Shown here: positions 48,082 through 57,734 of the stretch, one piece after another
How the letters are laid out: every line of letters starts with the position of its first letter
How positions within the stretch are numbered: position 1 is the stretch's first letter
NCBI RefSeq assembly: GCF_024347375.1
Contig: NZ_AP025470.1
Location: 682,001-746,000, forward strand
Origin: Vibrio coralliirubri
GTDB lineage: Bacteria > Pseudomonadota > Gammaproteobacteria > Enterobacterales > Vibrionaceae
DNA length: 64,000 nt
Direction: 5' to 3'
Notes under the pieces: generated by a model
What the model was told of the DNA's origin: nothing
The model's database searches: none
Seen by the model: the letters and a program-made list of their open reading frames with translations, nothing else
Translations under genes and position numbers: made by a program

Positions 48082-49191
48082 ATGCCAATTAGTACTCCTC
48101 AAGAAATTATTGAAGACATTCGCCTAGGAAAAATGGTTATCCTGATGGATGATGAAGATCGCGAGAATGAAGGCGATCTGATCATGGCAGCAGAACATGT
48201 GACGCCAGAAGCGATTAACTTCATGGCGATGTATGGCCGTGGCTTAATCTGTCTGACGCTAACCAAAGAGCGTTCAAGCCGTATGGGTCTAGCGCCTATG
48301 GTTCAAGACAACAATGCACAGTACACCACCAACTTTACGGTTTCGATTGAAGCGGCTGAGGGTGTAACTACGGGTATCTCTGCATCAGACCGTGCAGTGA
48401 CGGTTCAAGCGGCAGTGGCGAAAGATGCGAAAGCGGCTGATCTTGTTCAACCTGGTCATATTTTCCCACTGACAGCGCAAGATGGCGGTGTTCTGACTCG
48501 CGCAGGACACACAGAAGCAGGTTGTGATTTAGCACGCCTAGCAGGCTGTGAGCCAGCATCGGTTATCGTTGAGATCCTAAACGACGACGGCACTATGGCT
48601 CGTCGTCCTGATCTTGAAGTGTTTGCTGAAAAACACGACATCAAGCTAGGCACCATTGCAGACTTGATTGAATACCGCAACAACACAGAAACAACGATTG
48701 AACGTGTAGCACAATGCCATTTGCCAACTGAATTTGGTGATTTCGAGCTTGTGACTTACCGCGATACAATTGATAACCAGATCCACTACGCGATGCAAAA
48801 AGGCGACCTATCTGAAGGTGCTCCTTTGGTACGTGTTCATCTGCATGACACGTTCACCGACCTGCTTCATTCAGACCGTGGTACTGAGCGCAGCTGGTCG
48901 CTAGATAAAGCGATGAAGCGCATTGGCGACGAAGGCGGTGTGTTGGTTATTCTTGGCAACGAAGAATCTTCTGATTCTTTGATTCACAAAGTGAAGACAT
49001 TCGAAGCGCAAGACAAGAACGAGCAGCCAACTATGGCGAAGAAGCAGGGTACCTCGCGTCGTGTTGGTGTCGGTTCTCAGATTCTTCAAGACCTAGGCGT
49101 GCACGATATGCGTCTGCTTTCTTCAAGCACTAAGCGTTACCACGCATTGGGTGGTTTTGGTCTTAACGTTGTTGAGTACGTTTGCGAATAA
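48082..49191 (+). CDS. ribB: 3,4-dihydroxy-2-butanone 4-phosphate synthase RibB with degenerate RibA-like domain
   Basis: A 369-residue two-domain protein. The N-terminal RibB domain (residues 1-200) has intact catalytic motifs: [13 protein letters not shown] near residue 23 and [14 protein letters not shown] near 154. The C-terminal 165 residues align with GTP cyclohydrolase II (RibA). Where active RibA has a zinc-binding Cys cluster after RVHSEC, this protein reads [18 protein letters not shown], with no cysteines. The half is therefore probably inactive, as in proteins described as RibBX. It supplies the four-carbon unit for lumazine synthesis. GTP cyclohydrolase must come from another ribA. 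Confidence 0.93.
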   Translation: MPISTPQEIIEDIRLGKMVILMDDEDRENEGDLIMAAEHVTPEAINFMAMYGRGLICLTLTKERSSRMGLAPMVQDNNAQYTTNFTVSIEAAEGVTTGISASDRAVTVQAAVAKDAKAADLVQPGHIFPLTAQDGGVLTRAGHTEAGCDLARLAGCEPASVIVEILNDDGTMARRPDLEVFAEKHDIKLGTIADLIEYRNNTETTIERVAQCHLPTEFGDFELVTYRDTIDNQIHYAMQKGDLSEGAPLVRVHLHDTFTDLLHSDRGTERSWSLDKAMKRIGDEGGVLVILGNEESSDSLIHKVKTFEAQDKNEQPTMAKKQGTSRRVGVGSQILQDLGVHDMRLLSSSTKRYHALGGFGLNVVEYVCE

Positions 49192-49255
49192 ATCCTGTGT
49201 CAGCGAGCAGACGTTTCTCCGTTTGTAGCGACATAATTTACCGATGATTTCAGTG

Positions 49256-49335
49256 GCTCTTTTGGTGATAAATCTAGCCAAAAGAGCAAAGTAGCCAAGT
49301 TCGACTCAATACGCGTTCAATACACAAACTTGGCT
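49256..49335 (+). other. Two strong hairpins in the ribB-ribH spacer
   Basis: A 10-bp perfect stem (49256-49265 with 49278-49287) is followed by a 9-bp perfect stem (49093 block, 49293-49301 with 49327-49335). Neither has a T-run. They fill much of the 295-bp spacer before ribH. No FMN riboswitch consensus is present. Confidence 0.5.
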
Positions 49336-49486
49336 CCTCGCTGTTCCTATATGCTTGGGATCAGCGCTGCATTATCATCTTTACATTGCCGGTGTCTGTT
49401 CTTCTAAATTACCATTAGATATTGCTCACAGTTTTGTGCTAGAATCCGGCGATTCTCACTTGATGAAAATAGTTAAAGGAAGGCTT

Positions 49487-49957
49487 ATGAAAGTGATCGA
49501 GGGTGGCTTCCCAGCGCCAAATGCAAAAATTGCTATCGTTATTGCTCGTTTCAACAGTTTTATTAACGAAAGTTTACTTTCTGGTGCAATCGATACTTTA
49601 AAGCGTCATGGACAAGTAAGCGAAGACAACATCACTGTTGTTCGTTGCCCTGGTGCAGTAGAACTTCCACTTGTAGCGCAGCGCGTTGCAAAAACAGGTA
49701 AGTTCGATGCGATTGTATCTCTTGGTACAGTAATTCGTGGCGGTACACCTCACTTTGACTATGTTTGTAGTGAATGTAATAAAGGTTTGGCACAAGTGTC
49801 TCTGGAATATTCTCTTCCAGTAGCGTTTGGTGTTCTTACTGTTGATACGATCGATCAAGCTATTGAACGCGCAGGAACCAAGGCTGGTAATAAGGGTGCA
49901 GAAGCAGCACTTAGCGCACTTGAGATGATCAACGTTCTTTCTGAAATCGATTCCTAA
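49487..49957 (+). CDS. ribH: 6,7-dimethyl-8-ribityllumazine synthase RibH
   Basis: A 156-residue lumazine synthase that assembles into a capsid-like 60-mer in relatives. Substrate motifs are [19 protein letters not shown] near residue 18, [14 protein letters not shown] near 52 and [15 protein letters not shown] near 80, which holds the catalytic His. The ATG at 49487 has AAGGAAG upstream. The longer frame from 49355 adds unrelated residues across the spacer and is rejected. Its stop overlaps the nusB start (TAATG). Confidence 0.96.
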   Translation: MKVIEGGFPAPNAKIAIVIARFNSFINESLLSGAIDTLKRHGQVSEDNITVVRCPGAVELPLVAQRVAKTGKFDAIVSLGTVIRGGTPHFDYVCSECNKGLAQVSLEYSLPVAFGVLTVDTIDQAIERAGTKAGNKGAEAALSALEMINVLSEIDS

Positions 49958-50424
49958 TGGGGGCCAGTGTGAAACCAGCCGCACGTCGTAACGCACGTCA
50001 ATTTGCTCTACAAGCAATTTATTCTTGGCAAATTACTAAAGAAAATATTGCTACCGTTGAAGAACAGTTCTTATCTGGTGGTAAGTATGATGAAGAAGAG
50101 CATCATGCTGCAGAGCCTGCTCTTGCTATGCCAGAAACAGACGTTGCATACTTCCGCGACCTACTAACTGGTGTTGCTCTTAGCCACATGGAACTTGATA
50201 GCAAGCTTCGTCCATTCGTATCTCGCCCTATGCAAGATCTGGATCTGATGGAACTAGCGCTTCTACGTTTAGCTATGTACGAGATGACTCGTCGCGAAGA
50301 TGTACCATACAAAGTGGTTATCAACGAAGCTATCGAGCTTGCAAAAGTATTTGCAGCAGAAGACAGCCATAAGTTTGTTAACGGTGTGCTTGATAAAGCT
50401 GCACCGCACGTTCGTAAGAAATAA
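49957..50424 (+). CDS. nusB: Transcription antitermination factor NusB
   Basis: A 155-residue all-helical protein that binds boxA RNA with NusE (ribosomal S10) in rRNA antitermination. It shows [20 protein letters not shown] at residues 6-25, DVAYFRDLL near 65 and the conserved [32 protein letters not shown] near the C-terminus. The ATG at 49957 overlaps the ribH stop. A GTG at 49969 with GGGG in front gives the E. coli-like start MKPAARR, so either is possible. Confidence 0.95.
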   Translation: MGASVKPAARRNARQFALQAIYSWQITKENIATVEEQFLSGGKYDEEEHHAAEPALAMPETDVAYFRDLLTGVALSHMELDSKLRPFVSRPMQDLDLMELALLRLAMYEMTRREDVPYKVVINEAIELAKVFAAEDSHKFVNGVLDKAAPHVRKK

Positions 50425-50444
50425 GACGTTCGTATATTGAATCT

Positions 50445-50473
50445 AAAGGTCAGCTTTTATGCTGGCCTTTTTT
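50445..50473 (+). terminator. Terminator of the rib-nusB cluster
   Basis: A 10-bp stem (50445-50454 with 50461-50470, one wobble), a 6-nt loop and a T-run. Confidence 0.9.
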
Positions 50474-50499
50474 GTAACTAAATTTCTGTAATATTAATA

Positions 50500-50661
50500 A
50501 TACCAATCGTAGTAAATAACTGGTCACCCTAGCTTGCTAAAACGCTCGATAACTGCGTTAGAATTTTTGATTGTAGAATAACTACTTATCGAAAAATTCT
50601 GCCTTGTTCTCAAGCCTTTTTCCTACGCTAATTTTGATCACTTACTTACTGTGATTGGTAT
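50500..50661. repeat. MITE-like palindromic element, about 162 bp
   Basis: Terminal inverted repeats of about 27 bp (ATACCAATCGTAGTAAATAA at the left; ATACCAATCACAGTAAGTAA inverted at the right) enclose a second internal inverted repeat (AGAATTTTTGAT / ATCGAAAAATTCT). The whole unit can fold into one long hairpin. It has no ORF. Elements of this look are scattered in Vibrio intergenic regions, from memory. Confidence 0.75.
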
Positions 50662-50701
50662 AATTACGGTGATTTTTATGAGACTAAAGATAGGGCATGT
50701 G

Positions 50702-51676
50702 ATGTCTGGCGAATTTAACCTGATTGAAAAATATTTTGTAAATCGACAACCACAACGTAAAGACGTTCTTCTAGCTGCTGGCGATGATTGTGCTTTGGTC
50801 AAAGCGCCGGGCAATGTTGAGATAGCGATCAGCACGGACACCTTAGTGGCTGGTACCCATTTCTTAGCGGAAGCGAATCCGGCTTGGGTGGCACACAAGG
50901 CGTTGGCTTCCAATATCAGTGACCTTGCTGCAATGGGCGCGACGCCTGCGTGGGTGTCATTTGCTTTAACCATGCCTGAAATCGATGAAGCATGGCTTGC
51001 TCCCTTCTGTGACTCCTTTTTTAAACTCGCAGACTACTTTGGTATTCAGTTAATTGGTGGTGACACCACCAAAGGCCCACTAAGCCTGACACTGACGGTA
51101 CAGGGCTTTGTTCCTGAAGGACGAGCGCTGCGCAGAGATGGCGCGAAAGTGGGCGACTGGATTTACGTAACAGGTAACCTAGGTGACAGCAAAGCTGGCC
51201 TAGAGGTGTTACTTAACCCAGAGCAGAATAGAGCGAAGCCTTATGCTGCTGAGCTTGAAGAGAGACATTATGTGAGCGCTCCACGAGTGTTAGCGGGTCA
51301 GGCGCTTGTGAACCTTGCTTCATCGGCGATTGATATCTCTGATGGCGTTATTGCTGATTTAAAACATATCCTTAAGCGTTCTCAAGTTGGTGCGAGTATT
51401 GATGTAAGCACGCTGCCTATCTCTCCAGAGTTACGTCAGTTCGCTCCTGATATCACTTCAGCTCAGCAATATGCGCTGACCAGTGGTGAAGAGTACGAAC
51501 TGTGCTTTACTGTACCAGAAGAGAATAAAGGGTCGTTGGAAAGTGCTTTGTCACACACTGGTACAAAAGTCACCTGCATTGGCCAGATAAGACCTGTAGA
51601 ATATTTTGAATTACACAATAATGGTGAACCACTAAGCTGGAACTTAACTGGTTACGATCACTTTAAGGTTAATTGA
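50702..51676 (+). CDS. thiL: Thiamine-monophosphate kinase ThiL
   Basis: A 324-residue AIR-synthase-related ATP-dependent kinase making thiamine diphosphate. It shows GDDCALVKAPGN near residue 27, STDTLVAGTHF near 43, LIGGDTTKGPLSLTLTVQG near 120 and IDISDGVIADLKHIL near 215. I use the ATG at 50702 (AGGG upstream). An upstream ATG at 50679 is possible, but the extended frame to 50651 lies inside the MITE-like repeat and cannot be the ancestral start. It overlaps pgpA. Confidence 0.94.
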   Translation: MSGEFNLIEKYFVNRQPQRKDVLLAAGDDCALVKAPGNVEIAISTDTLVAGTHFLAEANPAWVAHKALASNISDLAAMGATPAWVSFALTMPEIDEAWLAPFCDSFFKLADYFGIQLIGGDTTKGPLSLTLTVQGFVPEGRALRRDGAKVGDWIYVTGNLGDSKAGLEVLLNPEQNRAKPYAAELEERHYVSAPRVLAGQALVNLASSAIDISDGVIADLKHILKRSQVGASIDVSTLPISPELRQFAPDITSAQQYALTSGEEYELCFTVPEENKGSLESALSHTGTKVTCIGQIRPVEYFELHNNGEPLSWNLTGYDHFKVN

Positions 51677-52182
51677 TGACAAACCCACTTTCTCTTATTT
51701 CTCTTAAAAACCCTTGGCATTTCTTAGCAACGGGTTTTGGCAGTGGCTTATCGCCTATTATTCCCGGCACAATGGGCACGCTCGCGTCTATTCCGTTGTA
51801 CCTGTTGTTGGTTCAGTTACCGTTTCCTGCTTACGTTGCCGTGGTGGTGGTAAGTTGCATTATTGGTATTAAGATCTGCCAAGTAACGTCTGATGATATG
51901 GGCGTGCATGACCACGGTTCTATCGTTTGGGATGAGTTTGCGGGCTTTTGGATCACCATGAGCTTAGTGCCTATGCTGAATATCCCTGCCGATGACTGGA
52001 AATGGCTGCTGACTGGTTTTGTGCTTTTCCGCTTCTTTGACATGGTAAAACCATGGCCGATTGGTTGGCTAGATGCACGAATTCACGGCGGCTTGGGTAT
52101 CATGATTGACGATATTGTAGCGGGTATTATGGCGGCTATTTCGTTGTATGCCGTGGCACATTTCGCTGGTTGGTTAGTGTGA
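51676..52182 (+). CDS. pgpA: Phosphatidylglycerophosphatase A PgpA
   Basis: A 168-residue inner-membrane phosphatase that makes phosphatidylglycerol. It shows FLATGFGSGLSPIIPGTMGTLASIP near the N-terminus, DHGSIVWDEFAGFWITM near 75 with acidic metal-ligand residues, FRFFDMVKPWPIGWLD near 118 and IMIDDIVAG near 143. The ATG overlaps the thiL stop (TGATG at 51674-51678), indicating translational coupling. The thiL-pgpA pair following nusB is as in many Gammaproteobacteria. Confidence 0.95.
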   Translation: MTNPLSLISLKNPWHFLATGFGSGLSPIIPGTMGTLASIPLYLLLVQLPFPAYVAVVVVSCIIGIKICQVTSDDMGVHDHGSIVWDEFAGFWITMSLVPMLNIPADDWKWLLTGFVLFRFFDMVKPWPIGWLDARIHGGLGIMIDDIVAGIMAAISLYAVAHFAGWLV

Positions 52183-52238
52183 GTTAACTGAAGGGCTAAG
52201 GTTTCGCAGTCGATACACCAAACTAACTAATTGATACT

Positions 52239-52270
52239 AAAAAGGTTGACCCTAGGGCCAACCTTTTTTG
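52239..52270 (+). terminator. Terminator between pgpA and dxs
   Basis: The hairpin GGTTGACCC / GGGCCAACC-type stem with short mismatches and T/A-runs on both sides. It can act on both convergent transcripts. Confidence 0.82.
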
Positions 52271-52277
52271 TTTTATT

Positions 52278-52333
52278 GCTTACGAGCTTACGAGCTTACG
52301 AGCTTACGAGCTTACGAGCTTACGAGCTTACGT
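52278..52333. repeat. 8-bp tandem repeat, seven units
   Basis: Six exact copies of GCTTACGA and a seventh ending in T form a 56-bp array, 7 bp from the dxs stop codon and just beyond the shared terminator. Confidence 0.97.
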
Positions 52334-52340
52334 ATTAAGA

Positions 52341-54224
52341 TTACTTAGCAAGGTAGTCAGAGACAGACTTCTCAATACCTTTCGCATCTAAGCCAAGCTC
52401 TTCGTGCAGTTCGCCTTGAGTACCTTGAGCAATGAACTTGTCTGGTAGGCCAAGGTTCAATACTGGCATCAGTAGTTTCTCTTGCATCAAGAACTCAATT
52501 ACACCTGCGCCGGCACCACCTGCAATCGCATTCTCTTCGATAGTCACCAGAACATCGTGGTCAGCAGCAAGCTGTTTGATCAGAGCTTCATCGAGTGGTT
52601 TCACAAAGCGCATATCTGCAACTGTCGCATCGATGGCGTCAGCGGCTTGAAGTGCACTCTCAAGGAAAGTACCGAAACTTAGGATAGCGACTTTCGAGCC
52701 ATCTTTTGCTTTTTCGCTTTCGCGAACGATACGACCTTTACCAATCTCAAGCGCGGTAAATTCACTTTGTATCTCAGTGCCCATACCATTACCGCGAGGG
52801 TAACGAACGGCACTTGGACCTGTGTGCTGGTGGCCGGTGTAAAGCATTTGGCGACATTCGTTTTCGTCGCTTGGCGCCATGATCACCATGTTTGGAATAC
52901 AACGCATGAAGCTTAAGTCGAACGCACCTTGGTGTGTTTGACCATCGGCGCCGACAAGGCCTGCACGGTCGATAGCAAACATGACCGGTAAGTCCATGAT
53001 AGCCACATCGTGGATCAGTTGATCGTAACCACGTTGTAGGAACGTCGAGTAGATAGCGACTATCGGCTTATCACCCGCAATCGCCATACCCGTTGCTAGC
53101 GTCACAGCATGCTGCTCAGCAATCGCTACGTCGAAGTATTGTTCTGGGTACTCTTTCGAGAAACGCACCATGCCAGAGCCTTCACGCATTGCAGGCGTGA
53201 TCGCCATCAGCTTAGGATCTTGCGCGGCCATATCACACAGGAAATCGCCAAAAATCTTAGAGAAAGTTGGTTTAGAGCTGGTGCTCTTAGGCAGACTGGA
53301 GTGTGCTGGATCGAATTTCGGTACGCCGTGGTAACCGATTGGATCTTTCTCAGCTGGCTCGTAGCCTTTGCCTTTCTTAGTCATGATATGCAGGAACTGA
53401 GGGCCTTTAAGGTCTCTCATGTTCTTAAGCGTTTTAATCAGCTCATTGACATCGTGACCATCAATTGGGCCAATGTAGTTAAAGCCTAACTCTTCGAACA
53501 TGGTGCCAGGGACAACCATGCCTTTTAGATGTTCTTCTGTACGACGAACCAGCTCTTTAATCGGCGGAACGCCTGATAGCACTTTCTTGCCGCCCTCACG
53601 AATTGACGTGTAAAGACTGCCAGAAAGAACTTGAGCTAGGTGGTTGTTTAGCGCACCTACGTTTTCAGAGATCGACATCTCGTTATCGTTCAGGATAACC
53701 AGCATGTCATTGTGAATATCGCCCGCGTGGTTCATGGCTTCAAATGCCATACCCGCAGTAATCGCGCCATCACCAATCACACTCACGACTTTACGGTTCT
53801 TGCCTTCTTTCTTCGCACTGATAGCCATACCAAGTGCAGCACTGATCGAAGTTGAAGAGTGACCAACAGAAAGAGTGTCGTATTCGCTCTCTTGACGCCA
53901 TGGGAATGGGTGCAGTCCATCTTTTTGACGGATAGTCGACAAGCGGTCGCGACGACCAGTAAGAATTTTATGCGGGTATGCTTGGTGGCCAACATCCCAA
54001 ACCAACTGGTCAAAAGGCGTGTTGTACACATAGTGCAGAGCAACTGTCAGCTCTACTGTACCTAAGCCTGACGCTAAGTGACCACTTGACTGGCTCACTG
54101 AGTTAAGAAGATAGGTACGTAATTCATCACAAAGCTGTGTCAGCGTCTCTTTTGGAAGTAGACGCAAATCCTCTGGCTTATCAGCCAAAGCAAGAGTTGG
54201 GTACTTTGATATATCAAGAGTCAT
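52341..54224 (-). CDS. dxs: 1-deoxy-D-xylulose-5-phosphate synthase Dxs
   Basis: A 627-residue thiamine-diphosphate enzyme for the first step of the non-mevalonate isoprenoid pathway. It shows [19 protein letters not shown] near residue 75, the cofactor motif [18 protein letters not shown] near 150 with LNDNEMSIS, the transketolase pyrimidine domain from about 320 ([15 protein letters not shown]) and a C-terminal transketolase domain. The ATG at 54224 has no obvious ribosome-binding site; it is 21 bp past the ispA stop, so coupling is likely. Third gene of xseB-ispA-dxs. Its need for thiamine diphosphate links it to thiL and thiI nearby, by inference. Confidence 0.97.
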   Translation of the reverse strand: MTLDISKYPTLALADKPEDLRLLPKETLTQLCDELRTYLLNSVSQSSGHLASGLGTVELTVALHYVYNTPFDQLVWDVGHQAYPHKILTGRRDRLSTIRQKDGLHPFPWRQESEYDTLSVGHSSTSISAALGMAISAKKEGKNRKVVSVIGDGAITAGMAFEAMNHAGDIHNDMLVILNDNEMSISENVGALNNHLAQVLSGSLYTSIREGGKKVLSGVPPIKELVRRTEEHLKGMVVPGTMFEELGFNYIGPIDGHDVNELIKTLKNMRDLKGPQFLHIMTKKGKGYEPAEKDPIGYHGVPKFDPAHSSLPKSTSSKPTFSKIFGDFLCDMAAQDPKLMAITPAMREGSGMVRFSKEYPEQYFDVAIAEQHAVTLATGMAIAGDKPIVAIYSTFLQRGYDQLIHDVAIMDLPVMFAIDRAGLVGADGQTHQGAFDLSFMRCIPNMVIMAPSDENECRQMLYTGHQHTGPSAVRYPRGNGMGTEIQSEFTALEIGKGRIVRESEKAKDGSKVAILSFGTFLESALQAADAIDATVADMRFVKPLDEALIKQLAADHDVLVTIEENAIAGGAGAGVIEFLMQEKLLMPVLNLGLPDKFIAQGTQGELHEELGLDAKGIEKSVSDYLAK

Positions 54225-54245
54225 AGGTAATGCGCGCTTATTGTC

Positions 54246-55130
54246 TTAGTTCTTGCGCTCGATGACGTATCGGGCGAACTCTTCGAGTAACTGGGTATTG
54301 TATGGGATTGCAGCCAAAGCTTGAAGCGCTTCCTGTAGCAGAGTTTGCGCTTTTTCTTGAGCGCCCTCTAAACCTAGCAAAGAAGGGTAGGTGCTTTTGT
54401 TCAATTCTTGGTCAGAACCCTGTGGCTTACCCAAAGTTTCAGTATCGCCAGTGATATCTAAAATATCATCTTGAACCTGGAATGCTAATCCAATGGCATC
54501 GGCGTACTTGTCTAATTGAGGCATCACTTCAAACGCTTTTTCACCAGCAGCGAGAGCACCTAAACGAATCGCACATTTCATTAGCGCGCCCGTTTTATTG
54601 CGGTGAACTTCTTCTAACTCTTCTAGCGTGACAGAGCGGTTTTCAGCTTCAATATCAAGTGCTTGTCCAATGCACATACCTTGTGCACCAGAGGCTTCAG
54701 CTAGGCGTTGAATCATTTGAACGCGATTGCTTTCACCGTCAGCACTTAATGTACCTTCCGCAAGTATAGTAAACGCGAGAGTTTGTAGTGCATCGCCAGT
54801 TAAAATTGCCGTTGCTTCATCGTATTTGATGTGACAAGTCTGATGGCCACGACGCAGTTCATCGTCGTCCATTGCTGGAAGGTCGTCGTGAATCAGAGAA
54901 TAGGCATGAATACATTCGATTGCAGATGCTGGAGTGTCGAGCTCTTCAGCGGTGCAGCCGAGCATTTCCCCTGTAATGTAGACAAGAAATGGACGTGCGC
55001 GTTTACCGCCTAAAAGTAACCCATAACGCATCGCGTTGATCAGGTTCTGATTTTGGTGTGGCAGGCGATCAAGCCAAAGGTTCAGTTGCTCGTTATTACG
55101 TGCTTGATAAGACAATAAAGTCTCGATCAT
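54246..55130 (-). CDS. ispA: Farnesyl diphosphate synthase IspA
   Basis: A 294-residue trans-prenyltransferase condensing isopentenyl and dimethylallyl/geranyl diphosphates. The first Asp-rich motif is in HDDLPAMDDDELRRG near residue 82 and the second in QVDDILDITGD-type sequence (FQVQDDILD) near 222; GGKRARPFL near residue 40 binds substrate. I use the ATG at 55130. An ATG at 55142, four codons upstream, is equally possible. It lies between xseB and dxs on the minus strand. Confidence 0.95.
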   Translation of the reverse strand: MIETLLSYQARNNEQLNLWLDRLPHQNQNLINAMRYGLLLGGKRARPFLVYITGEMLGCTAEELDTPASAIECIHAYSLIHDDLPAMDDDELRRGHQTCHIKYDEATAILTGDALQTLAFTILAEGTLSADGESNRVQMIQRLAEASGAQGMCIGQALDIEAENRSVTLEELEEVHRNKTGALMKCAIRLGALAAGEKAFEVMPQLDKYADAIGLAFQVQDDILDITGDTETLGKPQGSDQELNKSTYPSLLGLEGAQEKAQTLLQEALQALAAIPYNTQLLEEFARYVIERKN

Positions 55131-55150
55131 AGGGGATCTCATACAATTCG

Positions 55151-55393
55151 TTATTCTGGTTGTGGGTTAAAGTCACTAAGTTCTACGTTTTCATCATTTT
55201 GCAGTAGGATGCTAACACGCTGTTCAGCATCGTTTAGTTTGCTTTGACCGGCACGAGCGAGGGAGATGCCTCGTTCGAACTTTTTCAGCGCATCATCTAA
55301 AGCTAGATCACCATTTTCTAGTTGATCAACCAAGCCATCAAGCTCTTCGATTGCTGCTTCAAAGCTCATATTTTCAGGTTTCTTAGTAGCCAT
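55151..55393 (-). CDS. xseB: Exodeoxyribonuclease VII small subunit XseB
   Basis: An 80-residue two-helix protein: MSFEAAIEELDGLVDQLENGDL and LDDALKKFERGISLARAGQ are typical. It binds XseA, encoded elsewhere, to form exonuclease VII. First gene of xseB-ispA-dxs; the ispA start is 8-20 bp beyond its stop. It is divergent from pomA. Confidence 0.95.
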   Translation of the reverse strand: MATKKPENMSFEAAIEELDGLVDQLENGDLALDDALKKFERGISLARAGQSKLNDAEQRVSILLQNDENVELSDFNPQPE

Positions 55394-55691
55394 AATAAAT
55401 CTGCGTTTGGAAAGATGAACGAACGTTACCCTAGGCCGTTGAGATGGTCAAATGTAACCAAGAAATTTTGCTAGAAAGTTCGTTTTTAAGGGGCTTGAAC
55501 GCACTTTGCTTGAATAACCTTAGCTTTATCGAGTTTATGCGCTACGTATAAGAGCAAAGTAAGCCAATAGTTGGGATTCAAAAACGAAAAGTGTGATACT
55601 TAGGCCAAGAATTTACTAAAAGATCTTATAGTCTTGCCGATACAAAGATTATCGTCGACATAGAGCTACAAAAAAGCATGAGGAGTGCTCA

Positions 55692-56456
55692 GTGGATTTA
55701 GCAACCCTAATAGGTTTGATTGGTGGATTTGCCTTTGTAATTATGGCAATGATCCTAGGTGGAAGCCTCGGGATGTTCTATGACACGACATCCATTTTGA
55801 TCGTAGTTGGTGGCTCAACCTTTGTTGTTCTAATGAAGTTCACCATGGGACAGTTCTTTGGTGCGACTAAAATCGCAGGCAAAGCTTTTATGTTTAAAGC
55901 GGACGAGCCTGAAGATCTTATCGCTAAGATTGTAGAAATGGCTGATGCGGCTCGTAAAGGTGGTTTCTTAGCTCTGGAAGAGATGGAAATCAGTAACAGC
56001 TTCATGCAAAAGGGTATCGATCTGTTGGTGGATGGCCATGATGGAGATGTAGTACGTGCGGCATTGCAAAAAGACATCGCGTTAACCACAGAGCGTCACG
56101 AGCAGGGCGCGAAAGTGTTCTCTGCATTTGGTGATGTTTCTCCTGCGATGGGCATGATTGGTACCTTGGTTGGTCTCGTTGCCATGCTTTCGAACATGGA
56201 TGATCCAAAAGCGATCGGTCCTGCGATGGCGGTCGCTCTTTTGACTACCCTGTACGGTGCGATTCTTTCTAACATGGTGTTCTTCCCTATTGCTGACAAG
56301 CTTGCGCTACGTCGTGACCAAGAGACACTTAACCGTCGTCTGGTTATGGATGGTGTACTCGCGATTCAAGATGGTCAGAACCCACGAGTTATTGATGGTT
56401 ACCTGAAGAGCTACCTAAATGAAGGTAAGCGTATGATTGATGGTGAACCTGCGTAA
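55692..56456 (+). CDS. pomA: Flagellar motor stator protein PomA
   Basis: A 254-residue inner-membrane protein with four transmembrane segments, the A subunit of the sodium-driven polar flagellar stator. It shows TLIGLIGGFAFVIMAMILGGS at residue 4, a cytoplasmic loop with Arg and Glu residues that contact the rotor FliG (about 60-150), and SPAMGMIGTLVGLVAML near 150. The start is a GTG at 55692 behind AGGAG. pomB follows 12 bp later. Confidence 0.97.
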   Translation: MDLATLIGLIGGFAFVIMAMILGGSLGMFYDTTSILIVVGGSTFVVLMKFTMGQFFGATKIAGKAFMFKADEPEDLIAKIVEMADAARKGGFLALEEMEISNSFMQKGIDLLVDGHDGDVVRAALQKDIALTTERHEQGAKVFSAFGDVSPAMGMIGTLVGLVAMLSNMDDPKAIGPAMAVALLTTLYGAILSNMVFFPIADKLALRRDQETLNRRLVMDGVLAIQDGQNPRVIDGYLKSYLNEGKRMIDGEPA

Positions 56457-56468
56457 GAGGAGTTGAAG

Positions 56469-57416
56469 ATGGATGAAGAGAATCCATGTAAATGTCCTCC
56501 TCCGGGGTTGCCTCAATGGATGGGGACATTTGCTGACTTGATGTCACTGCTGATGTGTTTCTTCGTACTGCTGCTCTCATTCTCTGAGATGGACGTACTG
56601 AAGTTCAAACAGATCGCTGGCTCGATGAAATTCGCGTTTGGTGTACAAAACCGCTTGGAAGTGAAAGACATTCCTAAAGGCACCAGCATCATTGCACAAG
56701 AGTTCCGTCCTGGTCGCCCAGAGCCGACACCGATTGATGTGATCATGCAGCAGACGATTGATATTACGCAGCAAACGCTTGAGTTTCATGAAGGTGAATC
56801 TGAGCGTGCTGGCGGTACCATGCGTGACCAAGGCAAGATGACCGGAGGCAAGTCGCCAGAGGTCTCGACTCACGACAATCAAAACTCTGAGTCAGACCAA
56901 CAGCAACAACAAGCCGAGGCTCAATCGCAAGAGATGGAAACCTTGATGGAAAGCATCAAGAAGGCGTTGGAGCGAGAGATCGACCAAGGCGCGATTGAAG
57001 TTGAAAATCTTGGCCAACAGATTGTGATTCGAATTCGTGAGAAGGGTGCATTCCCATCGGGTTCTGCTTTCTTACAACCTAAGTTCCGACCTTTGGTGAG
57101 ACAGGTCGCTGAGTTGGTGAAAGATGTTCCGGGTATCGTTCGAATCTCAGGGCACACCGATAATCAACGTCTTGATTCAGAGCTTTATCGCTCTAATTGG
57201 GACTTGTCATCACAGCGAGCAGTGTCTGTTGCTCAAGAGATGGAAAAGGTGCGTGGTTTCTCTCATCAACGCTTGAGAGTACGCGGCATGGCGGATACAG
57301 AGCCAGTCGAGCCGAACGATACTGAATGGCAACGTAGCCTCAACCGCCGCGTTGAAATCAGCATCATGCAGGGCGAGCCGCTTTACAGTGATGAAGTGCC
57401 TGTTATTAATGAATAG
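56469..57416 (+). CDS. pomB: Flagellar motor stator protein PomB
   Basis: A 315-residue protein with one N-terminal transmembrane segment containing the ion-binding Asp (D23 in GTFADLMSLLMCFFVLLLS). A Gln-rich periplasmic linker of about 100 residues follows, then a C-terminal OmpA-like peptidoglycan-binding domain (VRISGHTDNQRLDSELYRSNWDLSSQRA near 220-250). The ATG at 56469 has AGAGGAG upstream; the TTG at 56463 lies within that spacing and is rejected. Forms the PomA4B2 sodium channel. A strong terminator follows. Confidence 0.97.
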   Translation: MDEENPCKCPPPGLPQWMGTFADLMSLLMCFFVLLLSFSEMDVLKFKQIAGSMKFAFGVQNRLEVKDIPKGTSIIAQEFRPGRPEPTPIDVIMQQTIDITQQTLEFHEGESERAGGTMRDQGKMTGGKSPEVSTHDNQNSESDQQQQQAEAQSQEMETLMESIKKALEREIDQGAIEVENLGQQIVIRIREKGAFPSGSAFLQPKFRPLVRQVAELVKDVPGIVRISGHTDNQRLDSELYRSNWDLSSQRAVSVAQEMEKVRGFSHQRLRVRGMADTEPVEPNDTEWQRSLNRRVEISIMQGEPLYSDEVPVINE

Positions 57417-57454
57417 CCGATACGTGCACACGCGATAGCATCCAGATAACATCG

Positions 57455-57486
57455 AAAGCCCAACCTTATAATGAGGTTGGGCTTTT
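57455..57486 (+). terminator. Terminator of pomAB
   Basis: A 12-bp perfect stem (57455-57466 with 57474-57485), a 7-nt loop and five T. Confidence 0.93.
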
Positions 57487-57734
57487 TGTTTGTTGGTCTT
57501 TCACCATGCTCTCTGCTGAATTTATGTTGTTTCGAAACCTGCTACTGTTAATAACAAGCGGTTTAATGAGGGTGTTACAGCAAGCACTCTTTTCCTTGCT
57601 TCACTTTCTCATGTATAATTCGCGCCCTTAGATTTAGATATGATCTATTCTTGCTTCAAGTGCTGTGTAAATTCTCTAATTTACTTGGCGATGAGCGTTT
57701 TCAAAATTTTGAACATTAATGTTGTGAAAGTACT

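Noticed and set aside
49192..49486. FMN riboswitch upstream of ribH or ribB
   Set aside because: The conserved RFN core (AGGGTGAAATTCCC-like) is not present in this spacer or in 47974-48081.
49355..49486. N-terminal extension of RibH
   Set aside because: Lumazine synthases begin near KVIEGGF; the ATG at 49487 has a strong ribosome-binding site.
50651..50701. N-terminal extension of ThiL
   Set aside because: The extension begins inside the MITE-like repeat and adds residues absent from the family.
52278..52333. CRISPR array
   Set aside because: The units are 8 bp with no spacers, so it is a simple tandem repeat.
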